NCBI RefSeq assembly: GCF_009764355.1
Contig: NZ_LNUA01000032.1
Coordinates: forward strand, 186,001-250,000
Origin: Companilactobacillus bobalius
GTDB taxonomy: Bacteria; Bacillota; Bacilli; Lactobacillales; Lactobacillaceae
Direction of reading: 5' to 3'
DNA length: 64,000 nucleotides
The notes beneath the pieces were generated by a model. It saw only the letters and a program-made list of their open reading frames with translations, ran no database searches and had not been told where the DNA came from. This document shows, one piece after another, positions 38,480-49,272 of the stretch (the stretch's first letter is position 1; every line of letters begins with the position of its first letter). A program made the translations under genes and the position numbers.

Positions 38480-38695
38480 ATGTTCACAGGAAAAATAGTA
38501 AGGTTCAATAAGGACCGTGGTTTTGGCTTTATAAATAATGGAGAAGAAGATATTTTCTTCTTTGCAGACTCAATTCTTAACCGTGAGGACTTTTATATTG
38601 AAAAAGGTCTCGATGTTACTTTTGAGATTGCACCTGGTTATAAAGGGCCACAAGCTGTTAATATTAATATTAAAAAAGAAGAAAGCGCTGAATAG
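38480..38695 (+). CDS. Cold-shock-domain-like protein
   Basis: 71 residues with an OB-fold: GKIVRFNKDRGFGFINNGEEDIFFFADSIL, then KGLDVTFEIAPGYKGPQAVNI. The RNP1-like motif DRGFGFI is clear; RNP2 (normally VFVH) reads IFFFA, so this is a divergent Csp relative. Probably a nucleic acid-binding protein. It follows ileS at 12 bases and may be co-transcribed. Confidence 0.85.
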   Translation: MFTGKIVRFNKDRGFGFINNGEEDIFFFADSILNREDFYIEKGLDVTFEIAPGYKGPQAVNINIKKEESAE

Positions 38696-38734
38696 TGCTT
38701 TCTTTTTCTTTGAAAAGAAAATAGGAGAAGAAAT

Positions 38735-40156
38735 ATGGACGAGCAAGCAAATCCAAGAAGATGGATGATTTTGATCTCGGTTGGTATTTTTACTTTAATG
38801 GCAACGCTTGACGGTTCGATAGTGAATATAGCCTTGCCAGTCATCAGTAAGAATTTGAATATTGAAATGAATATGGCTGAGTGGATCGTTTCTATTTACC
38901 TAGTCTTTAGATGTATTTTTTTATTGATGTTTGGAAAAATAGCTGACTCAATCGGTAAAATAAAAGTATTTAAAATCGGTTCGGTAATGTTCATTATTGG
39001 TTCTATCGTTTGTGGATTGAGCAATAATCTAGTGATGTTGTTAGTAGGTAGAGTAGTCCAAGCTATTGGTGCTTCAATGGCCATGGCTACCAATAATGGT
39101 ATTATTACTGAAACCTTTCCATTGCGAGAGCGTGGTTATGCTCTAGGTTACATTGGTTCATTTGTTTCTATCGGTGCAATTGCCGGACCGGGAATCGGTG
39201 GTTTGATCCTGGGTCATTTCCACTGGAGTTACATTTTTTGGATCAATATTCCAATTGGTTTAGTGGCGTTGATTCTAGGCTATATTAATTTGCCTAAGTC
39301 TGAAAAAACTAATCCGGTTAAATTTGATAAAACTGGCTTTGCAGCATATTTTGTAACATTGTTACTGTTCTTTGGAGCTATCTTTATTGGTCAATCGATT
39401 GGGTTCACCAATCCTTATATTATCGTTGCCTTTATAGCTGCAATAATTTTCTTTGGAATCTTCTTAATGATTGAGAAAAAAGTCGCCAATCCGATGATTG
39501 AATTAAGAATTTTTAGTAACCACAATTTTACGTTAGGGCTAGTAGCAGGATTCTTTATATTTTGACATAGTTGCATCATGAACGGGATATCGCCATTTTA
39601 TTTGGAGAATGCTTTAGGTATTGCTGCTTCAACAGCAGGTTATATCTTGATGGCTTTTCCACTAGTACAGGTTGTAGTTGCGCCTATTTCTGGTAAAATA
39701 TCAGCAAAGGTTAATCCAATTGTCTTAACGATTGTTGGTTTAGTCGTGATTGAATTGGCTCAATTAGGATATTTAGTTTTTAGTCTGAAAACAGAGATCT
39801 GGTTTATCTTATTGTGTATTGGGTTAAATGGCTTGGGTAATGGTTTGTTCCAAGCACCAAATAATACAATGATCATGAGTTCAGTTGAAACTAAAGATTT
39901 AGGAATTGCTGGCGGTTTGAATGCCTTATCACGTAATTTAGGTATGATAATCGGAGTTTCAGTTTCTACGACAGTTCTATTTTTATCGATGAGTAAATTC
40001 TATGGTAGGTCAGTCACTACTTACGTTGAAGGCAGACCTGATATTTTTATTGACGGGATGCGTGTTACAATGTCATTTGCAGTAGTTATTTGCTTAATTG
40101 CAATTGTGATGTCAGTCGTAAGATTAATAAAGTCAGGAAGGTCAAGTAATGAGTAA
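38735..40156 (+). pseudogene. MFS drug:H+ antiporter (14-TM, EmrB/QacA type), one stop
   Basis: Major facilitator exporter. MATLDGSIVNIALPVI is the DHA2 motif D1 pattern, EWIVSIYL motif follows, LVGRVVQAIGASM (motif B), and GPGIGGLILGHFHWSYIFWINIPIGL (motif C). Around 13-14 membrane segments. A TGA at 39563-39565 falls in a membrane helix after AGFFIF; the same frame resumes as NGISPFYLENALG. Total 473 codons, normal. YLVFRCIFLL near residue 55 may be a second minor change (TIC-like residues expected). Substrate cannot be told. Confidence 0.85.
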
Positions 40157-40718
40157 AGAAGATTCAAGATATTATGAAGAGATTGTTGCTAAGAAGAGAA
40201 TGTTCGGAGGCAAGATTTTTGACGTTGATGTAGAGCAAGTTGTTTTGCCATTTTTGTGTTAAGCCTAGTCTACTTTTTTGCAAGAATAGTTACAGGGATG
40301 TTATTATCTCGTTCTGTAGGTTGGTAAGATGGTCTTTGTCAGACAGTGGCGTACACCTTTAGAACAAGAAACTTTAGAAATTCCTGCCGGTAAAATTGAT
40401 GAGGACGAGGGTAGCGACTTGAAACTTCTTGCCCTACGATTGGTTCAATTTTCATTGTGATTTGTCCAATTCTAGTAACAACAGTGCATAACATTGCTAA
40501 TTGGAGTTGGTTAAAGTACTTTGATTTCTTCAGTGTTGCAATGAAGATTAGTTTAGGATTGATTCCTAATAATCAGTTGTGGAATTACATTTCACTTAAA
40601 TGTAGAGGAATTAACTTTAGCTGAAGCTAAAGAACAAATTGCCAAAGGAGTTATTTGTGATTCCAAATCAATCTACGCAGTTACTTACTGGGAATTAATG
40701 GAAGCAAAGGAAAAATAA
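40149..40718 (+). pseudogene. Nudix ADP-ribose pyrophosphatase, two large replaced blocks
   Basis: Nudix hydrolase of the ADP-ribose pyrophosphatase type. Three family pieces remain in one frame: KKRMFGGKIFDVDVEQVVLP, MVFVRQWRTPLEQETLEIPAGKIDEDE, and VEELTLAEAKEQIAKGVICD...YAVTYWELM. Block one (40251-40325) reads in another frame as a membrane-protein piece (VYFFARIVTGMLLSRSV). Block two (40419-40596) removes the whole Nudix box and reads in another frame as hydrophobic protein (SIFIVICPILVTTVHNIANW). Overall 189 codons is the normal length. Start overlaps the MFS gene by 8 bases. Confidence 0.85.
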
Positions 40719-41006
40719 ATGTTTTCTAAATTGAAAGATTTTTATCATTCAAAGACTAAATCGGCTGATCAACCGCAGACAGTAGTACGTGCTGATCAGA
40801 TTGAACAACAACAAGAAAAGATGCGTATGCAAGAACGACGAAATTGAAAACAAGAGTATGCAAGACAACTTACAGGGCAAATTATCGAAGAAAAAATGCA
40901 ATCTTTTGATAATAAGACAAATCGTTTGAAAAAAAAGCTAAATATTGCCATTATTACAGTATTCGGCCTAATTATCTTAGTGTTTTTAATATTATTTTTT
41001 ATTTGA
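40719..41006 (+). pseudogene. Small tail-anchored membrane protein, one stop
   Basis: 95-codon reading frame starting directly after the Nudix stop. It has a charged Q/E/R-rich helical N-terminus (FSKLKDFYHSKTKS..., EQQQEKMRMQERR), a TGA at 40845-40847, then KQEYARQLTGQIIEEKMQSF and a C-terminal membrane helix (LNIAIITVFGLIILVFLILF). Lactobacilli keep a hypothetical protein of this shape between the Nudix gene and mtnN; its function is unknown. The stop could be a one-base change (CGA or AGA to TGA). Confidence 0.65.
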
Positions 41007-41016
41007 GGAGTAAAGT

Positions 41017-41706
41017 ATGAAAATTGGCGTAATCGTTCCAATGGAAGAAGAAATCAAATTAATGAAAGAATCTTTAACTGATGTTAAAAAAGATTCTGTA
41101 GCTGGAGTAGATATTACGATCGGTAATTATAAAGATCATCAAGTTTATCTAGCTCAAAGTGGAATTGGTAAAGAACAATTATGTTTAAGTATTAATAAAT
41201 ATAATTAATTCTGTTGGGGAGATTTTATTGTTAATACAGGTTCAGCTGGTGGTATCGGTGAAGGTTTACATATCGGTGATGTTGTTATTTCAGACAAAAT
41301 GGCTTATCACGATGTTGATGCAACTGGTTTTGGTTATAAAGTTGGTCAATTACCTCAACAGGAGCTTTACTTTAATGCAGATAAGACTTATGTTGAAAAA
41401 ATTGCAGCTGCTGCTAAGAGAACTGGCTTAACATCACGTGTTGGTTTGATCGTAACAGGAGACCAATTTATTGACGCAGCTGAAAAAATTGCTACAATTA
41501 AAAAGTCATTCCCAGATGCTTTAGCATCTGAAATGGAAGGTGCAGCTGTGGCTCAAGTCTGTACACAATTCAAGACACCGTTCGTTGTTATTCGTTCAAT
41601 GAGTGATGTTGGTGACGAAAGTGCTAGTGTAAACTTTGACGAATTTGTTTTACAAGCCGGACGCAAATCAGTAACAATGTTGCTGAACTTTTTAGACCAA
41701 GAATAG
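41017..41706 (+). pseudogene. mtnN: 5'-methylthioadenosine/S-adenosylhomocysteine nucleosidase, one replaced block
   Basis: MTA/SAH nucleosidase (Pfs) of the methyl cycle and autoinducer-2 route. GVIVPMEEEIKLM, YLAQSGIGK, then NTGSAGGIGEGLHIGDVVIS, SEMEGAAVAQVC and RSMSDVGDE are all present, including the catalytic aspartate and glutamates. Block 41172-41224 replaces about 17 codons (normally VxASxTTTLLI...) and introduces a TAA at 41206-41208. Same frame on both sides; total 229 codons, normal. Confidence 0.92.
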
Positions 41707-41718
41707 AGGGGATTTATT

Positions 41719-42867
41719 GTGGCATTTGTTTATTTAGATAATGCTGCTACGACACCAATGGCTACATCTGTAGTCGATGTGATCAGCGACCAAATGGCAA
41801 ACAATTTTGGTAATGCTTCTGCTACCAATTATGAGTATGTTCAAACGGGTGACTTTGTAGCAGAAAATTAAATTTTTGAATCTTAAAATAACAATGCAAA
41901 AGATTCAGAAGTAGTCTTTACAAGTGGTGGTACCGAAAGTGATAATACGGCTGTCATTGAAACAGCTTTATCTAGACAAAAATTAGGAAAACATATTATA
42001 ACAACAGCGATTGAACACGAAGCTATCTTGAAACCATTAGCCTACTTGGAATCACTTGGCTTTGAAGTTACTTATCTTAAACCTAATGAACGTGGCGAAG
42101 TCACTGTTCAACAAGTTAAAGATGCCTTACGTGACGATACTATTTTAGTAACGATTATGTATGGTAATAATGAAGTAGGTTCAATGAATCCTATTAAAGA
42201 AATTGGTGAATTATTAAAAGATCATCAAGCCTTTTTCCATACGGATGCTGTGCAGGCTTATGGCATGGAAGATATTGATGTCAAAGCTGAACATATTGAT
42301 ATGCTTTCAACATCAGCACATAAAATCAATGGTCCTAAGTTTATCGGCTTTTTATATATTAATGACGATATTCATATTCCATCTTTTGTTAAAGGTGGCG
42401 ATCAAGAAACTAAACGCCGTGCAGGAACGGAAAATGAGCCTGCTATCGCTGGTTTCGCTAAGGCAGTTCAATTGATTACTCCTGATGAAAAGAAAGCTCG
42501 TCAGACACGTTATTTTGGTTTCAAACAGAAGATTCAAGAAATTTTAAAGGAAAACAACATTCCTTTTGGAATCAATGGACCTACTGACAGTCATGCTTTG
42601 AATCATGTAATGAACTTGTATTTGCCCGGTGTTGATCGTGGAGTCTTGTTGACTCGCTTGGATCTTGAAGGGTTTGCTATTTCTGGTGGTTCTGCATGTA
42701 CAGCCGGTAGTTTGGAACCTTCACATGTCTTAGTAGCAATGTTTGGCGAGGATAGTCCTAAGATCAATGATTCAGTACGAATCAGTTTTGGTAAGGACAA
42801 TACTGAAGCTGAAATTGTTAAATTTACAAATAAGTTAGTAGATATCGTTTCCGACTTGACTAATTAA
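41719..42867 (+). pseudogene. Cysteine desulfurase (IscS/NifS-like) of the mnmA locus, one replaced block
   Basis: PLP enzyme that likely supplies sulfur to MnmA for 2-thiouridine. FVYLDNAATTPMATSV, FTSGGTESDNTAV, HTDAVQAYG, the PLP lysine STSAHKINGPKFIGF, and the cysteine loop SGGSACTAGSLEPSH. The start is GTG, after AGAGGGG. Block about 41833-41895 replaces the RQARxxLDxSR region; it has two stops and looks like the end of another protein (YEYVQTGDFVAEN, stop). Frame preserved, 382 codons, normal length. Confidence 0.92.
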
Positions 42868-42921
42868 TTAATTTTATTCAAACTTATAATTAATAATGAT
42901 TATTTATAAGGGATGATAAAT

Positions 42922-43257
42922 ATGGATAAAAAACAAGCTCAAGTACTTGGAGATCAAGAGATTTATGAATTGAGTTCTGAGGTTAAACGTTATTCACTAA
43001 TGGATAGTGGTTTTAAAGAAACTAACAAAGGTGGTTTCCGTTTGGAACATCCACTTAATGGAACTTCTCCATATGCAGCTAGATTTTTTGTTAAAGCTGT
43101 TGTTAGTAAAGATTTAGATAGTTTGAAGCTATCAATTACCGATAAAAGCGGTATGCACAATATTAATATCTTCAAATTGAAGGATTCCGAAGAAGAAATC
43201 AAAGATTATAGATATTTAATGGACTTTTTGAAAGAAAAAAACGTATTAGCAAAATAA
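42922..43257 (+). CDS. DUF1831 domain protein
   Basis: A 111-residue soluble protein of the lactobacillar DUF1831 family (sometimes called putative amino acid metabolism protein). It has an alternating beta/alpha pattern (EIYELSSEVKRYSLMDSGF, GGFRLEHPLNGTSPY, LKLSITDKSGMHNINIFKL). It consistently sits between a cysteine desulfurase and mnmA, suggesting a tRNA thiolation accessory role; that is inferred only from context. The second ATG is chosen because AAGGGA is properly spaced for it. Confidence 0.82.
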   Translation: MDKKQAQVLGDQEIYELSSEVKRYSLMDSGFKETNKGGFRLEHPLNGTSPYAARFFVKAVVSKDLDSLKLSITDKSGMHNINIFKLKDSEEEIKDYRYLMDFLKEKNVLAK

Positions 43258-43261
43258 ATGA

Positions 43262-44389
<1,128 letters not shown>

Positions 44390-44395
44390 TGATAA

Positions 44396-44480
44396 AAAAT
44401 AGACATCTGTTAGAGGTTGTATACACATGAATAATATGTGTGCATCTTTAATAGGTGTTTTTTATTTTCTGTAAAAATTG
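44396..44480 (+). terminator. Long hairpin after mnmA
   Basis: A nested inverted repeat: outer arms AAAAAATAGACATCTGTTA with TAATAGGTGTTTTTTATTTT, inner stem TATACACAT / ATGTGTGCA around GAATAAT. The T-rich 3' arm fits a terminator, though the stem is longer than needed. Confidence 0.6.
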
Positions 44481-44550
44481 GGCTTAACTTGAAAAAAGAT
44501 ACTAAAAAATCCATAATTGTAATTAATTAACTTTGTAAGGTGAGAGAAAA

Positions 44551-45201
44551 ATGGAATTGTATTTTGTCAGACATGGAAAGACCCAATGGAATTTAGAGGG
44601 AAAATATCAGGGTGGACATGGGGATTCACCTTTGTTGTCAGAAAGCTTGCATGATATTGGTTTGTTAGCTAAACGTCTGGAAGATGTGGAAATTGATCAT
44701 ATGTATTCAAGTCCACTTCCACGTGCTAAAACAACAGCTGAAACTTTGATTAAAGATTTACATCGTGACGTTGACTTGACCATTGTTGATGATTTACGAG
44801 AATTTGACTTAGGTATTATGGAAGGTCGTAAGTTTTCAGAGTTAGAACGTGAGATGCCAGAAGTTATTTATGCTTTTAGACATCAACCTAAAGACTATGA
44901 TTATGATTTGATTCGTGGGGAATCTTTTGAAGAGGTGGCTCAAAGAACCACCGGCGCTGTACAAAGAATTGTTGAGGCTAACCACGAAAAAGGTAGTGTT
45001 GTGATTGTTAGTCACGGTGCTGCATTAGTTACGATGATTCAGTCATTATTAGGAACAAATGTTGACGATATTAGAAAAGATGGTGGATTGTCAAATACAA
45101 GTTTGACCCATTTACAATATAAAGATGGCCAATATAATTTGGTCGAATGGAATGAAACAGGATACTTACATAAGAAACTAGAGAGTTCCGATACGATTTG
45201 A
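44551..45201 (+). CDS. Histidine phosphatase superfamily protein (phosphoglycerate mutase-like)
   Basis: Histidine phosphatase of 216 residues. Catalytic RHG motif in LYFVRHGKTQWNLEGKYQGG, YSSPLPRAKTTAETL, and the second histidine in VVIVSHGAALVTMI. The substrate cannot be read from sequence; such lactobacillar enzymes are called Gpm-like or YhfR/PhoE-like broad phosphatases. Good AAGGTGAGA site before ATG. It is followed at 8 bases by a TPR gene and recD2. Confidence 0.9.
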   Translation: MELYFVRHGKTQWNLEGKYQGGHGDSPLLSESLHDIGLLAKRLEDVEIDHMYSSPLPRAKTTAETLIKDLHRDVDLTIVDDLREFDLGIMEGRKFSELEREMPEVIYAFRHQPKDYDYDLIRGESFEEVAQRTTGAVQRIVEANHEKGSVVIVSHGAALVTMIQSLLGTNVDDIRKDGGLSNTSLTHLQYKDGQYNLVEWNETGYLHKKLESSDTI

Positions 45202-45209
45202 GGTATTAG

Positions 45210-45872
45210 ATGGATAAAAAAGCAGAAAAATTATTTAACGATGGCAATAAACAAGAAGCAATTAAATTACTAGTTGCTGATTTGAATAAGAATCCTAAAC
45301 AATTGTCAGAAATTTTACAATTATCAACTTATTTAGTGCAATCTGAAGACTTGGAGCAGGCTGAAGAACTCTTAGCTCGCTCCTTAGAAATGTTTAAGGA
45401 TAATCAAGATTTACTTTATAATTTGGGAAATGTTTATTACTTGGCCGATAAGTATGATAAAGCTAATCAGATTTTTCAAAATTTGATTGATGATAACTAT
45501 GCTTTTGAAGCTTATTTTATGATGGCTAAAACGCTGGATCAGCAAGGGAAACGTCAATTAGCAATTATGTATGCTTTGACAGCTGCTGAAAAAGCTCCCA
45601 AAGATTTACAAGCTAATGAATTATAATTTTTATTAATGCTCGCTAACGGTAATTTTGAAGAGGCCTTAGGTTTTTACAAGACAGCTAATGAAATCCAGCC
45701 AGAGGCTAAGCATTACTTTAATATGGCATTGTGTGCGATGAATCTTAAGCAAGACTATCAAAATTATTTAAATGAGTCTAAAAAGCTAGATCAGGACTAT
45801 TATTTGAAACACGAAAAGAAATTAGCCGATTTACAAGAATTTATCAAACAACAAGGAGAGAAGAATGACTGA
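45210..45872 (+). pseudogene. TPR-repeat protein, one stop
   Basis: Tetratricopeptide-repeat protein, about 220 codons, probably a scaffold (YrrB-like genes precede recD2 in Firmicutes). Repeats show as AIKLLVADLNKNPKQ, AEELLARSLEMFKDNQDLLYNLGNVYYLADKYDKANQIF, and after the break ANGNFEEALGFYKTANEIQPEAKHYFNMALC. A TAA at 45624-45626 lies in a short altered stretch (ANEL, stop, FLLML) where LLGDLYL-like residues are expected; frame resumes unchanged. It overlaps the recD2 start by 8 bases. Confidence 0.8.
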
Positions 45873-48246
45873 AAGTGATAAGCAGTATTTTGTCGGTACC
45901 GTTAAAGCCATTTTCTTCGAGAACCCTGAGAATTTATTCAAAATTTTTACGATTAAGATTAAAAAGACCAATACAGATTGGGATGCTAATGATATTGTCG
46001 TAACTGGTAGTTTTGGTGAGATTTCAGAGGAAGAGGAATATCGTTTTGAAGGCAATATGGTTGACCATCCAAAATACGGTAAATCCCTAATTGGTGGGGA
46101 ATCATTAAGACAACGTCCCAGCGGACGTAAAGAACTGATTAGTTTCTTCTCTAGCGATGAATTTCCCGGTATTGGTAAAAAGAAGGCTGAGAAGATTGTT
46201 GATGAACTAGGGGAGAATGCAATAGATAAAATTTTGCAGGATCCTCACGCTCTAGATTTTTTGAAGCTAGGTGAAGAAAAAACTAATAACATTGTTGAAC
46301 AGATTTCTAAGAACCATTTGACGGAACAAGTTTTGTACCAATTGAATAACTATGGCTTTGGTACTACTTTGAGTGCTCGTATTTTTCAAAAATATGGTGC
46401 TCAGACATTGGATAAGATTACAGAAGATCCATATCAATTAGTTTTAGACGTTAAGGGTGTCGGGTTTAAACGTGCTGATGAATTGGCTAAACGTTTGGGT
46501 ATTACAGGCGATGATCCTCGAAGAATTAAGGGTGCATTGATACAAATGGTTAGTTTGATTATCAATGAAACCGGTGATACTTTTGTGTCTCAAGATGACC
46601 TGATCAAACGAGCAAGTGGTGTTTTGAATGCTAATTCGACTCCAGACTTGAACAAAAAATTATTGTCAGGGTTGAAAAAATTAGTCAATGATGGAGCGCT
46701 GGCAGTTGAGGATGGACATGTTTACGAAAAGAGTCTATCTGACAGTGAATGGTCAATTGCTCAATCACTCAAAATGATTACTGATACTTTCAAGGGTGTG
46801 GAATGGACTAAGCACGAATTCAAAAAAGAATTGAAGCACGTGGAGAAGACTTTTAAAGTTCAATATGATGAATCACAGGAAAAGGCTATTGAACAGTCGT
46901 TGACTCATTCAATTTTTCTCTTAACTGGTGGTCCTGGAACTGGTAAAACTACTATCATTAATGCCATTGTGTCGTCTTATGCCAAATTAAATGATGCAAC
47001 ACTTGATCCTAGTTCAGAGGATTACGCAATTGCTTTAGCTGCGCCAACGGGGCAAGAATATTTTGGCACGGGTGTATTTTAATAATTATGGGAGTTGTAG
47101 GAATTCCTAAGTTATATCAAAATTATCATTCAGCACCGTATTACAATTCCGCTAATAAAACGATGATATCACCTGATCATTGATGAGATGTCTATGGTTG
47201 ATACAAAACTTTTTAGAACGCTGATCAATGCAGTTCAACCGGGAACACAAGTTGTTCTGGTAGGGGATAAGGATCAGTTGCCATCAGTAGGACCAGGACA
47301 GGTCTTTTCAGATTTGATCAATAGTGATGCTTTCCCAACAACAATTTTGAATGAAATTCACCGTCAAGATGAGGATTCAACTATTATCCAATTGGCACAT
47401 GATATCAATGAAGGTATTATTGATGACCAGTTAAAGAATATTAAACGCGATCGAAGTTTTATTAATTGCAATAGTCGTAATGTTCCCGAAGTTTTGTCCC
47501 AAATTATCAGTAAATCTGGGGACCGTGGCTTTGATATTGCTGATGTTCAATTTTTGTTTCCAATGTACTAAGGTGCTTATTGGGGTGTTAATTTTTACGT
47601 TGTCATTCAAAACGTTGTTATTCCAATGGCACCTAAACGCAAAGAAGTTTCCGTTGGTAATACGAAGTATCGAATTAATGACAAAGTCGTTTATTTGGTC
47701 AATACTCCAGAAGATAATGTTTTTAATGGTGAGATTGGTAAAATAGTCGGAATAATTTTAGCTAAAGAGAACACTGATCATGTTGATAAATTAATTATTG
47801 ATTTTGATGGGAATGAAGTCTCATTGGATCGCAAAGATTGGCTTAATATTTCTTTGGCTTACTGTACATCGATTCATAAAGCACAAGGTTCTGAGTTTGA
47901 AATGGTTATTTTGCCATTGGTTAATGAGGAGTCAAGGATGTTACGTCGTAATTTGTTATATACCATCTATTATGCTGGTTGTAACAATTTAATTAATTAC
48001 TGTGATCGTTCAACATTTGAAAGATCAATTCGTGATCAATCGAATGAACGTCAAACAACATTAAAGGAACGAATCTTTGCTACTTTTAAAATTAAACCTA
48101 AAAAAGAGGAAACTGAAGAAGAGGAAATTCTAGAACCAAAGGATTATCATTTAACTTTGGATATGGTAATGAACAATTCCATAGATCCAATGATAGGTAT
48201 GGATGATGTAACTCCATATAGTTTTCTCGAAAAAAATAACGCTTAG
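45865..48246 (+). pseudogene. recD2: RecD2-type SF1B DNA helicase, three replaced blocks
   Basis: 5'-3' helicase of the RecD2/TraA family. N-terminal OB and HhH repeats (FPGIGKKKAEKIVDELG, GVGFKRADELAKRLGI), Walker A LLTGGPGTGKTTIINAI, motif II IDEMSMVDTKLF, motif III LVGDKDQLPSVGPGQV, and YCTSIHKAQGSEFEMVILP (motif V). Block one (about 47053-47181) follows AAPTG and removes RAAKRM...TIHRLL (motif Ia/Ib). Block two (about 47569-47600) hits LAPMYRG-type motif IV. Block three (about 47964-48003) replaces the TRA/K motif VI after NLLYT. All segments share one frame; 793 codons, normal. Confidence 0.92.
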
Positions 48247-48281
48247 TGTGACTTGTAATCACATTAAGCGTTATTTTTTAT
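48237..48281. terminator. Convergent terminator between recD2 and the DagK-like gene
   Basis: TAACGCTTAGTGTGA pairs with TCACATTAAGCGTTA around a short loop, with T-runs on both strands. It overlaps both stop codons, a compact shared terminator. Confidence 0.85.
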
Positions 48282-49217
48282 GGGCAACCAAAATGGATGT
48301 TGGCTGGTTTCAAAATTAAAGTCAAATTCGTGTTGACTTAATTCTTCTCCATCCATTTGGTCGCATCGATAATAAGGATTCTTAAACTCATGTTTTTAAC
48401 ATTCAATGTGCCAAACGTTTTTATCCTGTAGGTGTGAGCCGTTTGTCAATAATCTGGTCAGCAATCTAACAAGTTTTGGTGTACTGATCTTCTTAACTAC
48501 TACTAAATTCAAATGATGATTAAAGGGAGTAGCAGTAGGATCAATAGCAAAGCCACCACCAAAATAGGGATGATTAGTAGCAACAACGACATAAGCAGAA
48601 TCAAAGTGCTTTTGATGTTGTTGATAATTGACGTCCAGTCCAAAAGCTTTCTGACGTTTGAGTACTTTTAACAGATTAGTGAAATAGGGGTTTGAAACTA
48701 ATCCTAAATTTATGCAAAGGGATTTTCTTTCTGAATGATTAGTGTAATAGACGGTACTGGCATCAAAACCGATTCCGATATTGTTGATGAAATAATGAGA
48801 AAATGTTTTGCTAGTAGCTTTCCCAACATCAATCATTCGCGGTTTTTTTAAAGAGAGAATAGCTTGCATTAAAATGACCGGATCTTTAGTCTTTAATTTA
48901 ATACCACGACAAAAGTCATTACCGGAACCACCGGGAATATAGCCTAAAGCAGTATCGGGATAGTTAGAGGATTTAACACCGTTGACAGTCGGGTTTAAAG
49001 TACATACAATCAACGGCATTGAATTAGCTGCAGCTATTTGAAGATCAGCTAATTGTTTAGCAATTCTTTGACCGTCTCCATCACATTTAGTTAAATGAAT
49101 TTCATACGAAATGTCTATTTGTTTTAGAAAGTCCGTAACTTTGTTGCAGGCCTTTTGAGCACGTCCACTTCCAGCATGATGATTTAAAATTATTTCGATT
49201 TTTTCAGTTTTTTCCAT
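48264..49217 (-). pseudogene. Diacylglycerol/lipid kinase (DagK/YegS family), catalytic motif replaced
   Basis: Lipid kinase family. EIILNHHAGSGRAQKA, LGYIPGGSGNDFCRGI, GIGFDAST, and C-terminal QMDGEELSQHEFDF. In place of the nucleotide-binding GGDGT the sequence reads CTLNPTVNG (48990-49004, exactly five codons changed), which would abolish activity. A TAA at 48396-48398 follows NVWHIEC in a second short block; the frame then continues to a stop at 48264, inside the shared terminator. Start at MEKTEKIE follows AAAGGG; total 317 codons. Both blocks keep the length. Confidence 0.88.
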
Positions 49218-49229
49218 TTTGTAACCCTT

Positions 49230-49262
49230 TAAATAAAAAAAGTAGATCAAGTGATCTACTTT
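49230..49262 (-). terminator. Terminator of the rnjA-rpoY unit
   Basis: Minus-strand palindrome AAAGTAGATC-ACTT-GATCTACTTT followed by a T-run (A-run at 49230-49238 on the plus strand). Confidence 0.85.
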
Positions 49263-49272
49263 AAAATTGAAT

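Noticed and set aside
44396..44480. Insertion-sequence terminal repeat or miniature element after mnmA
   Set aside because: Only one inverted repeat, no target duplication seen and a T-rich 3' arm; a terminator explains it.
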